A stretch of DNA of 64,000 nucleotides from Rhinopithecus roxellana (GCF_007565055.1 NC_044550.1:89581674-89645673); one strand, 5' to 3'; counted from the stretch's first letter, positions 33,561 to 46,219 are shown. Made by a program: numbers and translations. Notes: generated from the sequence alone by a model not told the origin.

Positions 33561-33711
33561 TCTGTCAGACATTTAATATTGCCCTCAGGGCCTTGAACTG
33601 TTCACTTAAATCTTTTTTTCTCATGTTCTATGTATCTATATTGATTCGTCTTCAAGTTGCTGATTCTTTTCTCCATCATTTCCACTCTGTTATTAAGCCA
33701 ATACACTAAAC

Positions 33712-34009
33712 TTTTTTTTTTTCCTGAGACCGGGTTTTACTCTGTTGTCCAGGCTGGAGTGCAGTAGCATGATCGTAGCTCACTGTAGCCGGTACCTCCT
33801 GGGCTCAAGGGGTCCTCATGCCTCAGCCTCCATAGTAGCTGGGACTACAGGTACATGCCACCATGTCTGGCTAATGTTTTAACATTTTTTGTAGAGATGA
33901 GGTCTCACCATCTTGCATAGGTTGGTCTCAAACTCCTGGACTCAAGAGATCCTCCCTTCTTGGCCTCCCAAAGTGCTGGGATTATAGGCATGAGCCACTT
34001 TGCCTGGCC
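33712..34009 (-). mobile_element. Alu (AluJ/S-type), antisense, first of a pair
   Basis: Dimer starting with a T-run after 'caatacactaaac'. Its head is directly followed by the next Alu's tail. Confidence 0.9.
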
Positions 34010-34312
34010 CAATTAAATTATTTATTTTTTGAGATGGGAGTCTTGTTTTGTCATCCAGGCTGGAGTGTAGTGGCACGATCTTGGCTCACTGCAACCTCTG
34101 CCTCCTAGGTTCAATAAATTCTCCTGCCTCAGCCTCCAGAATAGCTGGGACTACATGTGTGTGCCACCATGCCCAGATAATTTTGTATTTTTAGTAGAGA
34201 CAGGATTTTGCCATGTTGAACAGGCTGGTCTCGAACCTCTGACCTCAACTGATCCACCTGCCTTGGCCTTCCAAAGTGCTGGGATTACAGGGGTGAACCA
34301 CCGTGTCCCACT
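34010..34312 (-). mobile_element. Alu (AluS-type), antisense, second of a pair
   Basis: Short A/T-rich tail, then a full dimer. 'ccaataaacttttaa' follows and resembles the left flank 'ccaatacactaaac'. Confidence 0.9.
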
Positions 34313-34760
34313 CCAATAAACTTTTAATTTCAGAAATTGTGTTTTGGTTTTAGAATTTCCATTAGGTATTTTGTATTATAGTTCCCTGTTGAAATTTTCT
34401 ATAATTTTGAGTATGCATTCCTTTGCTTTCTTGAGCATAATTATAACAGCTGTTTTAAAATTATTGTCTGCTAATTACAACATTCAGATCATCTCACCAA
34501 TGGTCTTGGTTGGTTGTATTTTCTTGTAGGAATGAGTTATGCATTTCTTCTTGTATGTTGAATAATTCTAGATTTTCTTCTAGGCATTGGGAAAATTATT
34601 TTGTTGAAACTCTCAAGTCTGCTATATTTCTATTAGGAGAGTTTTATAAGACAGTTTACTTGCTTGGACTCAAAACTCTCTTTTCGGTAGTAGTTCAAAT
34701 CATATTTCAATTGTTTTAGCTTAGTTGCCCTGCTGTGAATCTGTTTCCTGCCTGCATTCA

Positions 34761-35149
34761 TCAGGCAGCTGAGATTTTTGCAGAGATTCAGTATATAACA
34801 TGGTGCTCTCACTCTCTCATTCTCTTTCTGAGATGTGACCCCTCTCTTTGTAGTACCTGTGATTGTTATGAATTCTGTATTGTTTTTTGTCTGGCCAGAA
34901 ATATGTCAGAAATGTGTGGCTTTTTATGTCAAAGTTTTAGTCACTTCACCTGGCATCACCTTTATGCTGGTCTCATTAAAAGTCATAAAAATTGTAAACA
35001 CGTCCTGTCTGCTGCTGGTTTTTTCTTCCAATTTTCTGTCTTCCCTCCAGAATTTGCCTGCTTATTTACACTCTCCAGTGCCTTCAGGTCTTTATTTTAT
35101 TTTGCTCACAGTTAATAGCTGATATCTGCAGAAAGATCAGGCTTCACAA
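34761..35149. other. Unclassified spacer
   Basis: Overlapping plus-strand frames of 126 and 95 codons (34735-35122) have no recognised domain. Confidence 0.4.
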
Positions 35150-35331
35150 TGAGGGGTGGAGTTGGCGGGACTTCCTGGGCCAGTTCAGGGACTTTTGCAA
35201 AAGACCCCTGTGACTCAGGGTTTTGAGTTCTTAACCAATTGAGTGAAGGATTCAAAATTAACCATTCCAAGGGAGAACTGAAAAAGAACCACTCTCAGTG
35301 GACAAAAATAAAGGGGAGGGGGTAACACAGG

Positions 35332-35435
35332 GATATAAGCCCTAGCCACCGGAGCCAACAACACAAACCTTTCCGGGTCCCCTTCCAGGTCCCCTTCCAC
35401 CACGGGGAAGCCTTCCTTTAGCTTTGTTCAATAAA
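35332..35435 (+). promoter_or_regulatory. Core promoter and poly(A) signal of the ERV1 LTR
   Basis: A TATA-like 'gatataag' (about 35332) precedes AATAAA (35430) by about 100 bp. This spacing suits a U3/R boundary. Activity is not shown. Confidence 0.5.
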
Positions 35436-35470
35436 CTGCGCTGCTGCTCACTCTCCTGGTCCGTGGACTC

Positions 35471-35707
35471 TTTTTTTTTTGGGAGACGGAGTCTGGCTGT
35501 GTCGCCCAGGCTGGAGTGCAGGGGCGCCCTCTCGGCTCACTGCAAGCTCCGCCTCCCAGGTTCACGCTATTCTGCCTCAGCCTCCGGAGTAGCCGGTACT
35601 ACAGGCGCCTGCCACCATGTCTGGCTAATTTTGTGTGTGTGTTTTTTTAGTAGAGATGGGGTTTCACTGTGTTAGCCAGGATGGTCTCGATCTTCTGACC
35701 TCGTGAT
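35471..35707 (-). mobile_element. Alu (AluY/S-type), antisense, truncated
   Basis: Lacks its head: it stops at 'gacctcgtgatc'. It is flanked by 'ccgtggactc' on both sides, inside the LTR. The middle linker carries a (TG)n change. Confidence 0.9.
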
Positions 35708-35807
35708 CCGTGGACTCATTTTGAGCTGTAACACTGCGAAGGTCCCCAGCTTCATTCTTTGAAGTTAGCGAGACCACGAATCCATCGCAGGAAAAACTCC
35801 TGACTCA

Positions 35808-36832
35808 ATAGGAGCTTGCTTAGCTGCATTGGATATGAGTACTAGTTTTATTTTGATAAAAGCATGGTAATCATGATCCTTTCAGAGTTTAGGGCATCTA
35901 AAATCTTAATCTAGCTGTGGATACACTGCAGGTATACGATAAATGTTGAATGGGTAAATGAATTAAGCAACTTGTCTAATTACTTTTTCATGGAAATAGA
36001 AGGTGGTTTGACCTAATTAGATGAATTGACTGACTTTTGCTACCCAGTTTACAGGCTTGTAGAGAGGAAATGGTAATTTCTGTGTTTGCCTGCATAGTTT
36101 TTGCATGGTGGACTCTTGCCTCACTTAAACTAACATTTCTTGTGCATGCCCGACATGGTTTCTCAGCAGCACAAATCAATAAACTAGAAAGAAATATACC
36201 TTGAATTTTGGAACAATAAGATAAACACCCTTTGTTTGTCATTGTTCCAAAGAAACAGACTTCAATTATGAAGCAGGTCACTTGGGTAAATAAGATTGCT
36301 TTAACTTCTAGTAAAATAATTGAACAAGTGCTTTGTAGAAAAAAAAAAAAAAAATTCTCATTTAAGTGTTGTAACGGACATGAAATATGAACAATAAACA
36401 GTCTATAATTATGAGAAACTAATTTGATTGCTTTTTCCAAAAATAATTCAATTACTGAAGTAGTAGTCAAAAGAAATAGAACAGATGTTTGATCCAATGT
36501 CTCATAACATATTTTACTTAGCTACGTACAAATGAATTAAAATTGATTTTATGGATGCCAATTCAGGAGCAGAAATGCTATATAATAGAACCTCAAATTA
36601 CTCAGGAGATTTATTTTGGAATAATACTGTGTAATTTGGAGTGGAGAAAGTTTATGGAAAATTGGAGAAAGGGATTAGTGACAAAATTGAAAACCATATG
36701 TTACTTATGGAGATTTTTAAAATTTAGGAATTTAATGTTTTAAAAATATTTATTCAATAGAGTATTTACTCAGTATATGATTTAATGAACATGGGTAGAG
36801 ACAGACCAAAGAAGAAGGTATGGGAGCTATAG
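35808..36832. other. Spacer with a 169-codon minus-strand frame
   Basis: The frame 35988-36497 reads through an A-run (36340-36354) as poly-Phe. It has no recognised domain. I see no splice or promoter support. Confidence 0.4.
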
Positions 36833-36889
36833 TGGTTTAAAAATATGTCCAAAAATTCTTTGATAGTCTTGCTTATCAAAAGATAAAGT

Positions 36890-37152
36890 CCGCCAGGCTG
36901 GAGAACAGTGGTGCGATTTTGGCTCACTGCAGCTTCTGCCTCCCGGGTTCAAGCGATTCTCCCACCTCAGCCTCCCGAGTAGTTGGGACTACAGGTGTGC
37001 ACCACCATGGCCGGCTAATTTTTTTGTATTTGTAGTAGAGGCAGGGTTTCACTATGTTGGCCAGGCTGGTCTCGAACTCCTGACCTTAGGTGATCCGCCG
37101 GCCTTGGCCTCCCAAAGTGCTGGGATTACAGGTGTGAGCCACCTCGCCCAGC
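36890..37152 (-). mobile_element. Alu (AluS-type), antisense, lacking its A-tail end
   Basis: Starts at 'cgccaggctggagaacagtgg' with no T-tract. 'tcaaaagata' flanks both sides. Confidence 0.88.
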
Positions 37153-37629
37153 CTCAAAAGATAACACCTAATCCCTTCACTGCCTTCCCTGAATGTGAAT
37201 GGGCTTCGTGACTCACTTCTAAGTAAGAAAATGTGGCAGAAATCACAACTGAGCCGTTTGTGAGTCCAGGTCCTAAGAGACATTGCTGCCTCTGCCTGCT
37301 CTCGCTTGGATTTCCTCCCCTGAGGGAAGCCGGCCGCCATGGCATCAGGACACTGAAGAAACCCTACAGGGAGGTGGGTGAGTGAGGAGCTGAAGCCTCC
37401 TGGGACAGCTGGCCCCAACTGACTAACCCTGTGAGTGGGCCTGCATCAAGTCACATCTTCAGAGGACTTTGGATGACTGCGGTCCTGGCTGAGAACCTGA
37501 CTGAAATCTCAGGAGAGACCTTGGGCTAGAACCACCCAGCTCAGACACTCTCAAATTCCTGACCCACAAAAACTGTGAGATTATCAAGGCTTATTATTGT
37601 TTTAAACAACCAAGTTTTGAGGTAATTTT

Positions 37630-37947
37630 GTGTGTGTGTGTGTGTGTTTGAGACAGGATCTTGCTCTGTCACCCAGGCTGGAGTGCAGTGGCCCGATCTT
37701 GGCTCACTGCAGCCTGCACCTCCCGAGCTCAAGTTATCCTCCCACCTCAGCCTCCTAAGTAGCTGGGACTACAGACATACACCACCACATCCGACTAATT
37801 TTTTAAATTTCTCTGTAGTGTCTTTTTGTAGTGATGCGGGTCTCCTTATGTTGCCCAGGCTGGTCTTGGACTCCTGGGTGCAAGCTATCCTCCTGCCTCA
37901 GCCTTTCAGAGGTTGGGATTACAGGCATGAGTTACCACACCCAGCCC
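37630..37947 (-). mobile_element. Alu (AluS/J-type), antisense, with (TG)n tail
   Basis: The T-tract is replaced by about 9 TG units (37630-37647). Flanks 'gaggtaattt' and 'aaggtaactt' are MLT1 sequence. Confidence 0.88.
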
Positions 37948-37985
37948 AAGGTAACTTCTTATGCAATAACAGGAGGTCACAAAAT

Positions 37986-39941
37986 TCTAGTTAGGCTGAA
38001 TTTGAATTTTTACTTAGAAATGACACGGGAGCTTACGTAACACTAGTTATGTTTAATTAGGTTTTTTGGTGACCTGTTTTTAGGGTTGGAGACCAGTTTC
38101 CTCAGATGAGGTTAGAGATTCTCCTGGTAGCACTCTGGCACAGAGATGTGTGTGAGTGTGTGAGTGCCAGTGGAGTTGGGGGCAGTGCTGGTAAACTGGG
38201 GAGAACTGAAGTGAGGCAGAAATCAGGTATGATTTTGAAGGTTTTTATCTAAAATATTCTGATCAATTTGAAATTTTCTGACTTGAGTTGTTGTTAAAAA
38301 AGCAAATACATTTGCGAGGGTAAAATTCATCAGTCATTTGCACCTCACTGTAGATTATTTGAACAGATAATGACATTGCCCAACATGTGGCTAAAATATG
38401 GTGGAATGGGACTCTTGGGGAAGACAGGCTCAGAACAGGCAAGGGGGGATGGGTGCCTGGGAAGGGCCTTGCCCTCGATTCGGGGATCCGGAGAGCAAGT
38501 TGAACGGAAGGGAACTGAGAACTCAGGTCCTTTATTCCAAAAGACATGTAAAAGGAGAATAGGAGAAGAGAACAGATTGAAAAAGAATGCAAACATTGAA
38601 GTACAGAGGGAGAGAAGAAAGAAAAGAAAATGTTTGAAGCTAAAGATCATCTGTTCTGAAATTGTCCTGGGGTCCTGTCATGGTTATGTTTAGAATGCTG
38701 CTGAGATTCTTCTTGGTGCCCTTTTTGGCATATTCTCAAGTGTCAACAATGATGCTTGCCTTACCATGTGTGTATGAAGAAGAGTTCGCTTGAGTTGTGA
38801 TACTTGGGGCACGGTATGTGAAGTGTGTCCACACGGAGTTGTCACTCTGATGCAGTGAAAGTCCTGGCTGAACCTTATGTCCTTCTGTGCCTCCTCATCT
38901 TAGCAGTGTAGTCATATTCTGCCTGGCATGGTAATCATTACTCTATGTTCCTTCTTCCTCCCAGATTGTAGGCAGACTAGTGGTTGGGGCCCTGTCTCAT
39001 CCAGTTTGGTGCTTCCTGGTGAATGTATTGGTATCATCTGGATATAAATATCTGTAGAATTGTATTGACTATGGAAAACCACATTTAGTATTTTGCTGTA
39101 GCATTGAGACAATATGGCTTTCTTGAAAGAGCCAGAGTTTAGAACTATCCAGTATTTGTCTAAGGTATACATTTATTAAATTTTAATCCTCAATGGGAGT
39201 ACTTGCCTGAAGTATACATGAGGTGAGGATGAAGTATTGACTTTGTGGGGCATTGTAAGGAAAATGACATAAAATTGGAAGAAGAAAAAGAGGAGGGAAT
39301 AGCCCTTACCATGACATCGCACCTAGAAAGTGGAATTAGAATAGGTATAAAAGAGAGGAGAAAGAAAGGATATGTGAGAGAGAAGGAAAGTGGAGAAAAA
39401 GATGTAGATAATGAGTGGAAAGTGATAGAAGATGGAATATGTAAATGAAGGACAGGGTTGAGATGTTACCAGAACAGTCAGAATATAAAATCCAGGACTG
39501 TTCCAGTTAATAGATATGCCATTGATTTTATTTAATATTGTGTTCCTTTGGGTCTTTTGGTTACAGGGAGTTGAGATGTAAACTAGATTTAAAAAATAAA
39601 ACTTTATTTTAAGGATATACATGTGTTGAACAAAGATAGAAAAGCCAAGGAACCAGGCTACTCCAGTGGCCATCACTGGCCAGACCACTCAGCTTCCCCA
39701 GTCCAAAATCTGAAGGGAGCCAGTCTGACTGTCTTTGCTAAGCACGACCCTCTGATTGGACAGAGTTTTGTGGGCTGGGCCACCTGGTTCTTGCTTGTGT
39801 CAATCCCCCATTTGGTGTTCATCCCTGTGCAAAGAAGAGCCTGGGGCAGCTTCCTTGAGTAAGCAAGGGATCATTGAACATGTGAACAGTGCTGTGGTTG
39901 AAATGACCGGTTGAAATGACCAATTGAAATATGAATGACAA
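37986..39941. other. Transposon-poor spacer
   Basis: Almost 2 kb with no confidently recognised repeat. A/G-rich plus-strand frames at 38370-38693 and 39245-39448 look like compositional chance. Confidence 0.4.
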
Positions 39942-40100
39942 GCCGGGATGGTGGCTCATGCCTGTACTTGCAGCCACTCAGGAGGCTGAGACAGGAGGAT
40001 TGCTTGAGCCTAGTAGTTCAAGACCAGCCTGGGCATCATGGCAAGACCTCATTTCAAAAAAAAAAAAAAAAAAAAAAATTAAAAAATAAAAAGGAAAAAA
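39942..40100 (+). mobile_element. Free Alu left monomer (FLAM), sense
   Basis: One arm plus a 24-A tail. It is flanked by 'gaaatatgaatga' and 'aaaatatgaataa'. Confidence 0.88.
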
Positions 40101-40265
40101 TATGAATAATAATTTGAAAGGAAAAGAAAATAAAACCCTGAATCATATTTACAGACAACCCACAGGCTTTAAGGAAGCTCTAAACCTGTAATATGATAAC
40201 AAGGAAGGCATCTGATATACTTGATAAACAATTTTTAACTCTTACTGCTTCTCTGTGAGACTCCT

Positions 40266-40841
40266 TGTATTAGTCAGTTTGGGCTTCCCTAATGAAGTAC
40301 CACAGACTAGGTGGCATATGAACAACAAAAATTCATTTCTCACTCTTTTGGATGCTGAGTCTAAGAGCAAGATGCTGGCCAATTTGGTGTCTAATGAGGC
40401 CCCCTTGCTGGTTCATAGATGGTACGTACCTTCTCACTGTAACCCCACATGGGGGTGGAGTTGAGGGAGCTCTCTGAGGCCTCTTTTATGAGGGCACTAA
40501 TCCCAGTCGTGAGGGCGGAGTCTCATTGCTACAAAAGGCCCCACCTCCTACTACAGTATCCCTTACCCAAATGCTTGGGACCAGAAATGTTTCTGATTTT
40601 AGAATATTTGCATTATACATATTTACCAGTTGAGTACCCCAAATTTGAAAATGAGAAATCTGAAATGTTGCAATGAGCATTTCCTTTGGGCATCATGTTA
40701 GCACTCAAAAGTGGCAGATTTTGGAGCATTTCAGATTTCAGATTTTCCGATTTGGGTTGCTTGGCCTGTTCCATCACATCGGGGGTTAGAATTTCAACCT
40801 ATGAATTTTGGGGGAGGCATGCCGACCTTCCGTCTATAGCA
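40266..40841 (-). mobile_element. MaLR LTR (MST/MLT1A-like), antisense, with DNA transposon insert
   Basis: Opens 'tgtattagtcagtttgggct', continues 'agtaccacagactaggtgg', 'attcatttctcactc', 'cccccttgctggttcatag' and ends 'gaattttgggggaggcatgc', then 'ctatagca'. The LTR boundaries read TG...CA on the minus strand. It is split at a TA by a small DNA element. Confidence 0.82.
40554..40768. mobile_element. Tigger-like non-autonomous DNA transposon in the LTR
   Basis: Starts 'cagtatcccttacccaaatg' and ends 'gatttgggttgcttggcctg', imperfect inverted termini. The middle carries 'tttcagatttcagattttcc'. It sits at a TA of the host LTR, whose text rejoins without it. Confidence 0.78.
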
Positions 40842-42112
40842 CCTCTACATTATCTTATAGATTCATCTTTAACTTGTTTCAGATTTTTCTCAGTACTTTA
40901 AATCTTACACCATATGCGCTGGGTGATTTTTCTACTTTTAAATGGGCCCTCTTGAAAATAGATGGGAAATAGATTCTTGGAAATAAAACATCAGAGTCTT
41001 TTCTGACTTCTTGGGTGGGTAGGTAGAAACAGATGATTCCATACCTGACATCTGCTTCCTTTAATACCCTTCAGGGTCTTTGCCCTATGTCTCTCAAAAC
41101 TCCTTCAAAATCACTTCAAACCACTACAGACTTTTTAGGGCCAGTAAATGCTCCCACAGCATAAATAGTTGTTCCTGTCAAATCGGTTGGACTGTGTCTT
41201 AGGGGAAGACAATATTAATGTCTTTTTCTTTACATCTTTACAAGCAAAAATTCATTAAGGCAAGAGGCAAGTCATAGAAACATATTTCTCTGGTGTGCTT
41301 TTGTTGTCATGTTACTGGAAATAAATACCTCCGATGCTGTAGTTGCTGATATAATGAAAATCTAAGTAGATGATGGTGTTTGTATTGCAGGTGCTAAGGG
41401 CCTCTCGCACTGGCACTGGTGCTGTGGATTCATTGAGTTTTCCTGTGTTCTTACCAGCTGATAATAGGGTCATTCTTCTCAGGGTCCCAGTGGCTGTAGA
41501 GAGCTGTTTGTGGGAAAGCCATTGTGGGACAGGTTTGAGAAGGTCTGGACAAGGGCAGGCCCCGAAAGATAGAGGACTACAATTTACATTTATTGCCTGC
41601 CTTGCCTCAGGTGCCTGGCATGATGTCTCAATCCCAGAAGCTCTTGAAAAGTAAAAGGCAGCCACAGGCAAACAGAGGAAACAGAACCAATCTGTTAAAT
41701 GCAAAGGTGTTTACTCTGCATCCCAGCCTCAGAAATGCTCATATCCCACTAGTGGGACAGAAGGGAGCTTATGGAAACATATTGTGAGTGGAGCAGACAG
41801 AGTATCATGATTTTCAAAAATCTGCTGTAACCTTCTGGTTCAGTTTTTGTTTCCCTGAGGGCAAGGGAGTGAGATTTTGTATTTTTCCTTATTTAGAAAT
41901 TCACATCCAGATAAAGCATCCCTTGACTCTACGAGTGAATATCTGGAGAGAATGCTTATGTGTCCAGTGTGAGAATGACTTGGAACCCAAGATATGTTGA
42001 CTGATGATGGAGAGTATGCTTAGCCAGTATTGAGGCAGTTTATTCAGCTGCTAGAACAGGCTTCTTTTTTTGATGACATGTAACTGATCATTTGACATCC
42101 ATGAAAGAGAGT
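40842..42112. other. Transposon-poor spacer
   Basis: No confident repeat. Opposed frames at 41312-41704 (minus, 130 codons) and 41370-41654 (plus, 94 codons) have no known domain. Confidence 0.4.
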
Positions 42113-42300
42113 GCATAGTGGTTAAGAGCACCAACTTGGGAACCAGGCTGCCTGGCTTCAATCCCTGCTCTGCCACCTACAAGGTATGTGATCCTGGGCA
42201 AGTTATTTAATTTCTTGGTGTCTCAGTTTCCTCATCTTGACAAAAGTCAAGGTTTGTGAATGGCTCAGACTGGCTCTGGTGTCTGGTAAGTGCTGTATAA
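42113..42300 (+). mobile_element. MIR SINE, sense, well preserved core
   Basis: 'gtgcatagtggttaagagca', 'ctgctctgccacctacaagg', 'gatcctgggcaagttattta' and 'tctcagtttcctcatctt' match MIR closely. Confidence 0.85.
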
Positions 42301-45300
42301 GTGTGTGTTACACACAGACATATGCATGTACACAAATACTTGGTGCTATTCTGGCTATGTCATCAGCCAACTTCTGTAGCTACATGCTCAGTCTTTCATC
42401 TATAAAGTAAAGGGGATAGACTAAACTCCATTTTAGTTGTACAGTCTATGATTCTAGGTCATGGTGTTTGGAAGTGATGGTAAAATTACAAAGAATATTA
42501 TGGAAATGACAATCAGCGACCATAAGGAATCATCTTTAGGAATAGGTGTTGATGATTCAAATGTATTTCCATTCTCCCAGTATTTGAAAGTATGGGATGG
42601 TATGTGGGTAATCTTGGATTCAGGAGTTTATATCTACACAGGCATCAGCCAGATAAAAAGAAACAGACAAGCTCTCATCAACCATGAGACATTTTCTCAT
42701 CACAAATGAAAACTTTATGACCCAGACTGTGTAAAGCCTGGCTAACATTAAGATTAGGAAATATCTATACTTTAATCAGAAGAAAGAAAAAGCCAAAGAT
42801 TTAAAAATAGCAGGGCGGCTTAGCAAATCTCCAGGCTAAGCTGAGTGTGTAGTTGAGATACAGGTTGTTAAGCAAACTTTCACTGATACCCTCAGGGAAG
42901 AAACTGTGAAATAAGGCAGCTGAGCAGGGATTTTTCAGAAAGAGTAAGATAAATTTCACAGTATTTGGATAATTTACTTCCATAAAATTGAAAAAAATTT
43001 TAAATCTGAAGTTGAATGGAAAAAGAGATACAGCTCAAAGGACAACACTGTTTCATTGGAAAAAGAATGATGTACCTTGTAACATATAACTTAAATTCTG
43101 AGCATCTTTAGGACTCTTACAGTATTTTTTCATTTTCTTTTCCTTTTATTCTTCAGTTGTTGTAAGAGGTGTGTTTTAAGTATGACCTTAGCTTTGTTAG
43201 TTGCTTTGAGCTCTTTACAAAGAAAAGAACATTGCTGAAAAGAGCCATGAATAAAGAAGAAGTCAGTATAGATTTGCAAATATTTTATAAAGGTCTAAGG
43301 GTCACTGAAGTATTGGAAAATGGGAAAAGGGAGCAGATAAAAGGAAAAGCATCAACAAAAAGTGAAAACTTTAAGAGAAAATACACAGAAGCAGAAAATT
43401 TAATTAAACTAAAGTTTACTGAAAGGGTCAAGATGTTATAAGAACCGCATCAACTAGAAAGACCTGTGAGAGAGGAAGAGGCATACCAATAAATAAAAAG
43501 GAGAGTTGTGATAAGACTTTAAATGGATAAGGCTGTGAACTTACTGTTCTCTTAACAGGCTGACTTTCAAAGCCTAGGCAAGGTCTTTACTATTAGAAAG
43601 TCATGAGGACCTTTTTAAAAAGCCTTGAATATTGTATTCAGTTTGAGGCATTTCACTGCCAGGAAAATAAAGGCAAACAGAGATGGGAATTCAGAGTTTA
43701 AAACACACACACACACACCCCGAAAATATTTCAGGGTCTATGGAGAATTGACTTTTCAAGAGAAAGTATGAATAAAAAGAATAAATAATAGCTTTGCTTG
43801 CAAAGTCTAAAGAGAGGAAAGTTATCAGCTTCCTGTTGTATGCGCCTAAAATTTGACAGTGTGAAATTACGAAGTAACAGATATTCTCATTTAAGTCCTG
43901 TGAACTTGTTTAGTCATTGGTGTGACTCTACCTTTCACTTTAGGTTACTGACATTTATTTATCAATATTTGTTTTTTACATAGGACATTTATAAACACAT
44001 ACATACATATACACATCCATATAGCCAATAAGTATCCAATCTTCCTTCCCTTTCCCTGCATTTTCTCTTAAAGTTGATGACCTCTGAGTCTACTGTACAT
44101 TTGTAGCTTCCCTATACATTTCTCTAAAGAGATGTAAGGACCACACATTTGATTGGCTGAACTTGAGGTTGCCCATCTCAGCTTCAGCTAAAGTGAACTG
44201 TTATTATTATTCATATGGGTGTCCAATATAATCACTTTAAAGGTTCACTTTTGCTCACAGGGGATTATTGAGTGGGGCAGGGTGGGGAGTGAGATATTGC
44301 TAGTTGTTTCAATACTAAGGGAATTCTATATATGCTATCATTTTACTTTAGCTGTGAAGAAAGATAAAGTCAGTAAAAGAAACTTGAGATCCACTGAAAT
44401 AAATTATTTAACACATATGAACAGGTAAGAGGCTCAAAATATGTGGATTAAATATTGTTGCTGCAGAAATATGAGTGTTTTCTCCCTTTTCTACCTATTA
44501 CCTGGTCATTCTCTTCCCTACATGAAATCCAAGACTTTTACATCCTAGGTGCACCAAATAAAAAGGTATTCAATAGACAAATGCTAGTGGTTTTACAGAT
44601 CGAGTGGTCTAGGGAGGATAGGGTGTTGAGTTGTGAAATGGGAGGATATTTAAAATTCTTTCTGGCTGTGTAAGCCATAGATCACGGTGTACTATACTTG
44701 GGTAGCTATGTATGTTCCATCAATGAGAGCGCTGGGCTGAGGAGTTAAGCAAATGTTGTTTTGTGTTGCCAGCTGGGTTTCAAAATATGGCAGTCCCCAT
44801 GTTTATTGCCGACTAGTATTTTTCAAGAAAATATAAAAATTGTCATCTTCTCTGTCAGCATGAGACCACTGAATCATTAAGTCTCACCAGCGCAGACTGT
44901 AACAAAAAGATGTTTTCCTTTGCTGTGGGTTTAACCATTTTATGGGGAGGTGTTTTCAAAAAAAACTCTGCATTTAATGCAATAAAGATGACATTTAATG
45001 TACAACAGGTATTAAGAGAAGTTATCACAACTAAGTCAAGGTGAGATGAATAGTGGAAAGTGGCAGTCACAGTTTGATAACTGGAATTAAATGCAGAAAT
45101 CCAAGGGTTAGAGAAGGCAGTAACAGCTCCTACTGACCAGCAGGGGTCACCCAATAACCAGAAAATAGATAGGAGGCTGTTCTGTTCTGAGCGCTGAAAT
45201 GCAGGAGAAACACTCCCGTGCGAGGTCTCAGGCTGCTCTAGGGAAACACACACAGAACTCACTCCTAATCCTAACTCAAAACCAAACCACAGCGATTCAC

Positions 45301-45914
45301 TTCCCAGAAATGATGTTCTTCACTGGGTGAAGAGAGAAAACCTCGGGGCCAACTCTGGAGCTCTGCTACATGTAGGGGAGTGAAGAATCATGGACTGGGA
45401 GTGGAGGTTGCACCCGATGACGTAAATGGAAGAGGGTGGAAGATACCTAAGGGGGAGAAACTCCCTGTTGAGTTCAGATGCTATTGATCTAACTTCAGAG
45501 ACCCAGAACAGAGAGGCCAGCCTCCAGTCAGGCTTCCTTTGCCCTGTTCAAGTACAGAACATTAAAACCTGTTCCTGGCCCCTTATGTTTCAAAGATTTT
45601 TGTAAAATGCATTTTTAAAACATCAGAAAAGTTCAGATTACCAGGTTTTCCCCACAATGATTCTTCCATTCTTCTTACAGCTGCTCTGTGCTTCCTTTTC
45701 TCTTCAATGTCTGCTATAAAGAAACGGGTGCCCTATCGATTCTTTGTCTGTGGATTTCTGAATAATTCCCTGAAAGGACCTTCAGAGGGACGGATCAGTA
45801 ATTAAAGTAGCAGCTAACATTCTTGAGAGAGGATAGTGTCACACCCTGCCCTAGGCTATCACTGAACATGTGTATGTCTGATAACTTTCAAAAGGGCTTT
45901 ATGATGTCGATACC
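42301..45914. other. Long transposon-poor spacer
   Basis: About 3.6 kb without a confident interspersed repeat. It holds a short (CA)n (43703-43718), a 135-codon minus frame (44855-45262) and a 90-codon plus frame (43169-43441), neither with a recognised domain. A CTCF-like word lies near 45133-45148. Confidence 0.45.
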
Positions 45915-46219
45915 TTTTTTTTTGTTGTTGTTGTTGAGACGGAGTTTCACTGTTGTTGCCCAGGCTGGAGTGCAGTGATGAGATCTCGGCTCACTGCAAC
46001 CTCCACTTCCCGGGTTCAAGCGATTCTCCTGCCTCAGCCTCCCAAGTAGCTGGGATTACAGGCCCCCGCCACCACGCCTGGCTAACTTTTTATATTTTTA
46101 GTAGAGACGGGGTTTTACCATGTTGGCCAGGCTGGTCTCAAATTCCTGACCTCAGGCGATCCACCTGCCTTGGCCTCCCAAAGTGCTAGGATTACAGGTA
46201 TGAGCCACTGCACTCGGCT
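45915..46219 (-). mobile_element. Alu (AluS-type), antisense
   Basis: Dimer with a (TTG)n-interrupted T-tract. Flanked by 'gatgtcgatacc' (45903-45914) and 'gatgtcaacacc' (46220-46231). Confidence 0.94.

Larger units (their letters stand above)
33561..34760 (-). mobile_element. Possible old L1M/HAL1-like sequence, antisense, split by two Alus
   Basis: 'tcttcaagttgctgattctt', 'tttagaatttccattaggt' and 'gctgttttaaaattattgtc' resemble a common old interspersed repeat, probably an L1M or HAL1 relative. The class is uncertain. Confidence 0.35.
35150..35807 (+). mobile_element. ERV1-type solo LTR, sense, with Alu insert
   Basis: Starts 'tgaggggtggagttggcgg'. It has a TATA-like 'gatataag' near 35332, a polyadenylation signal 'aataaa' at 35430-35435, and an R/U5 with 'gagctgtaacactgcgaagg' and 'agcgagaccacgaa'. 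These are shared by LTR12/ERV9- and HERV-W-like groups. It ends near 'ctgactca'. No internal retroviral sequence adjoins it. I could not fix a target duplication. Confidence 0.75.
36833..37985 (+). mobile_element. MLT1-like MaLR LTR, sense, split by two Alus
   Basis: 'tggtttaaaaatatgtcc' and 'attctttgatagtcttg' open it. After the first Alu come 'tgactcacttctaagtaag', 'gtggcagaaatcac', 'cctgacccacaaaaactgtg' and 'aaccaagttttgagg'. After the second Alu, 'ggtaacttcttatgcaataac' closes it. The order fits old MLT1 LTRs. Confidence 0.7.

Noticed and set aside
35988..36497. 169-codon minus-strand frame outside Alus
   Set aside because: No domain, no splice sites in a sensible place, and a poly-Phe stretch from an A-run. 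One chance frame of this size is expected in 64 kb of AT-rich DNA.
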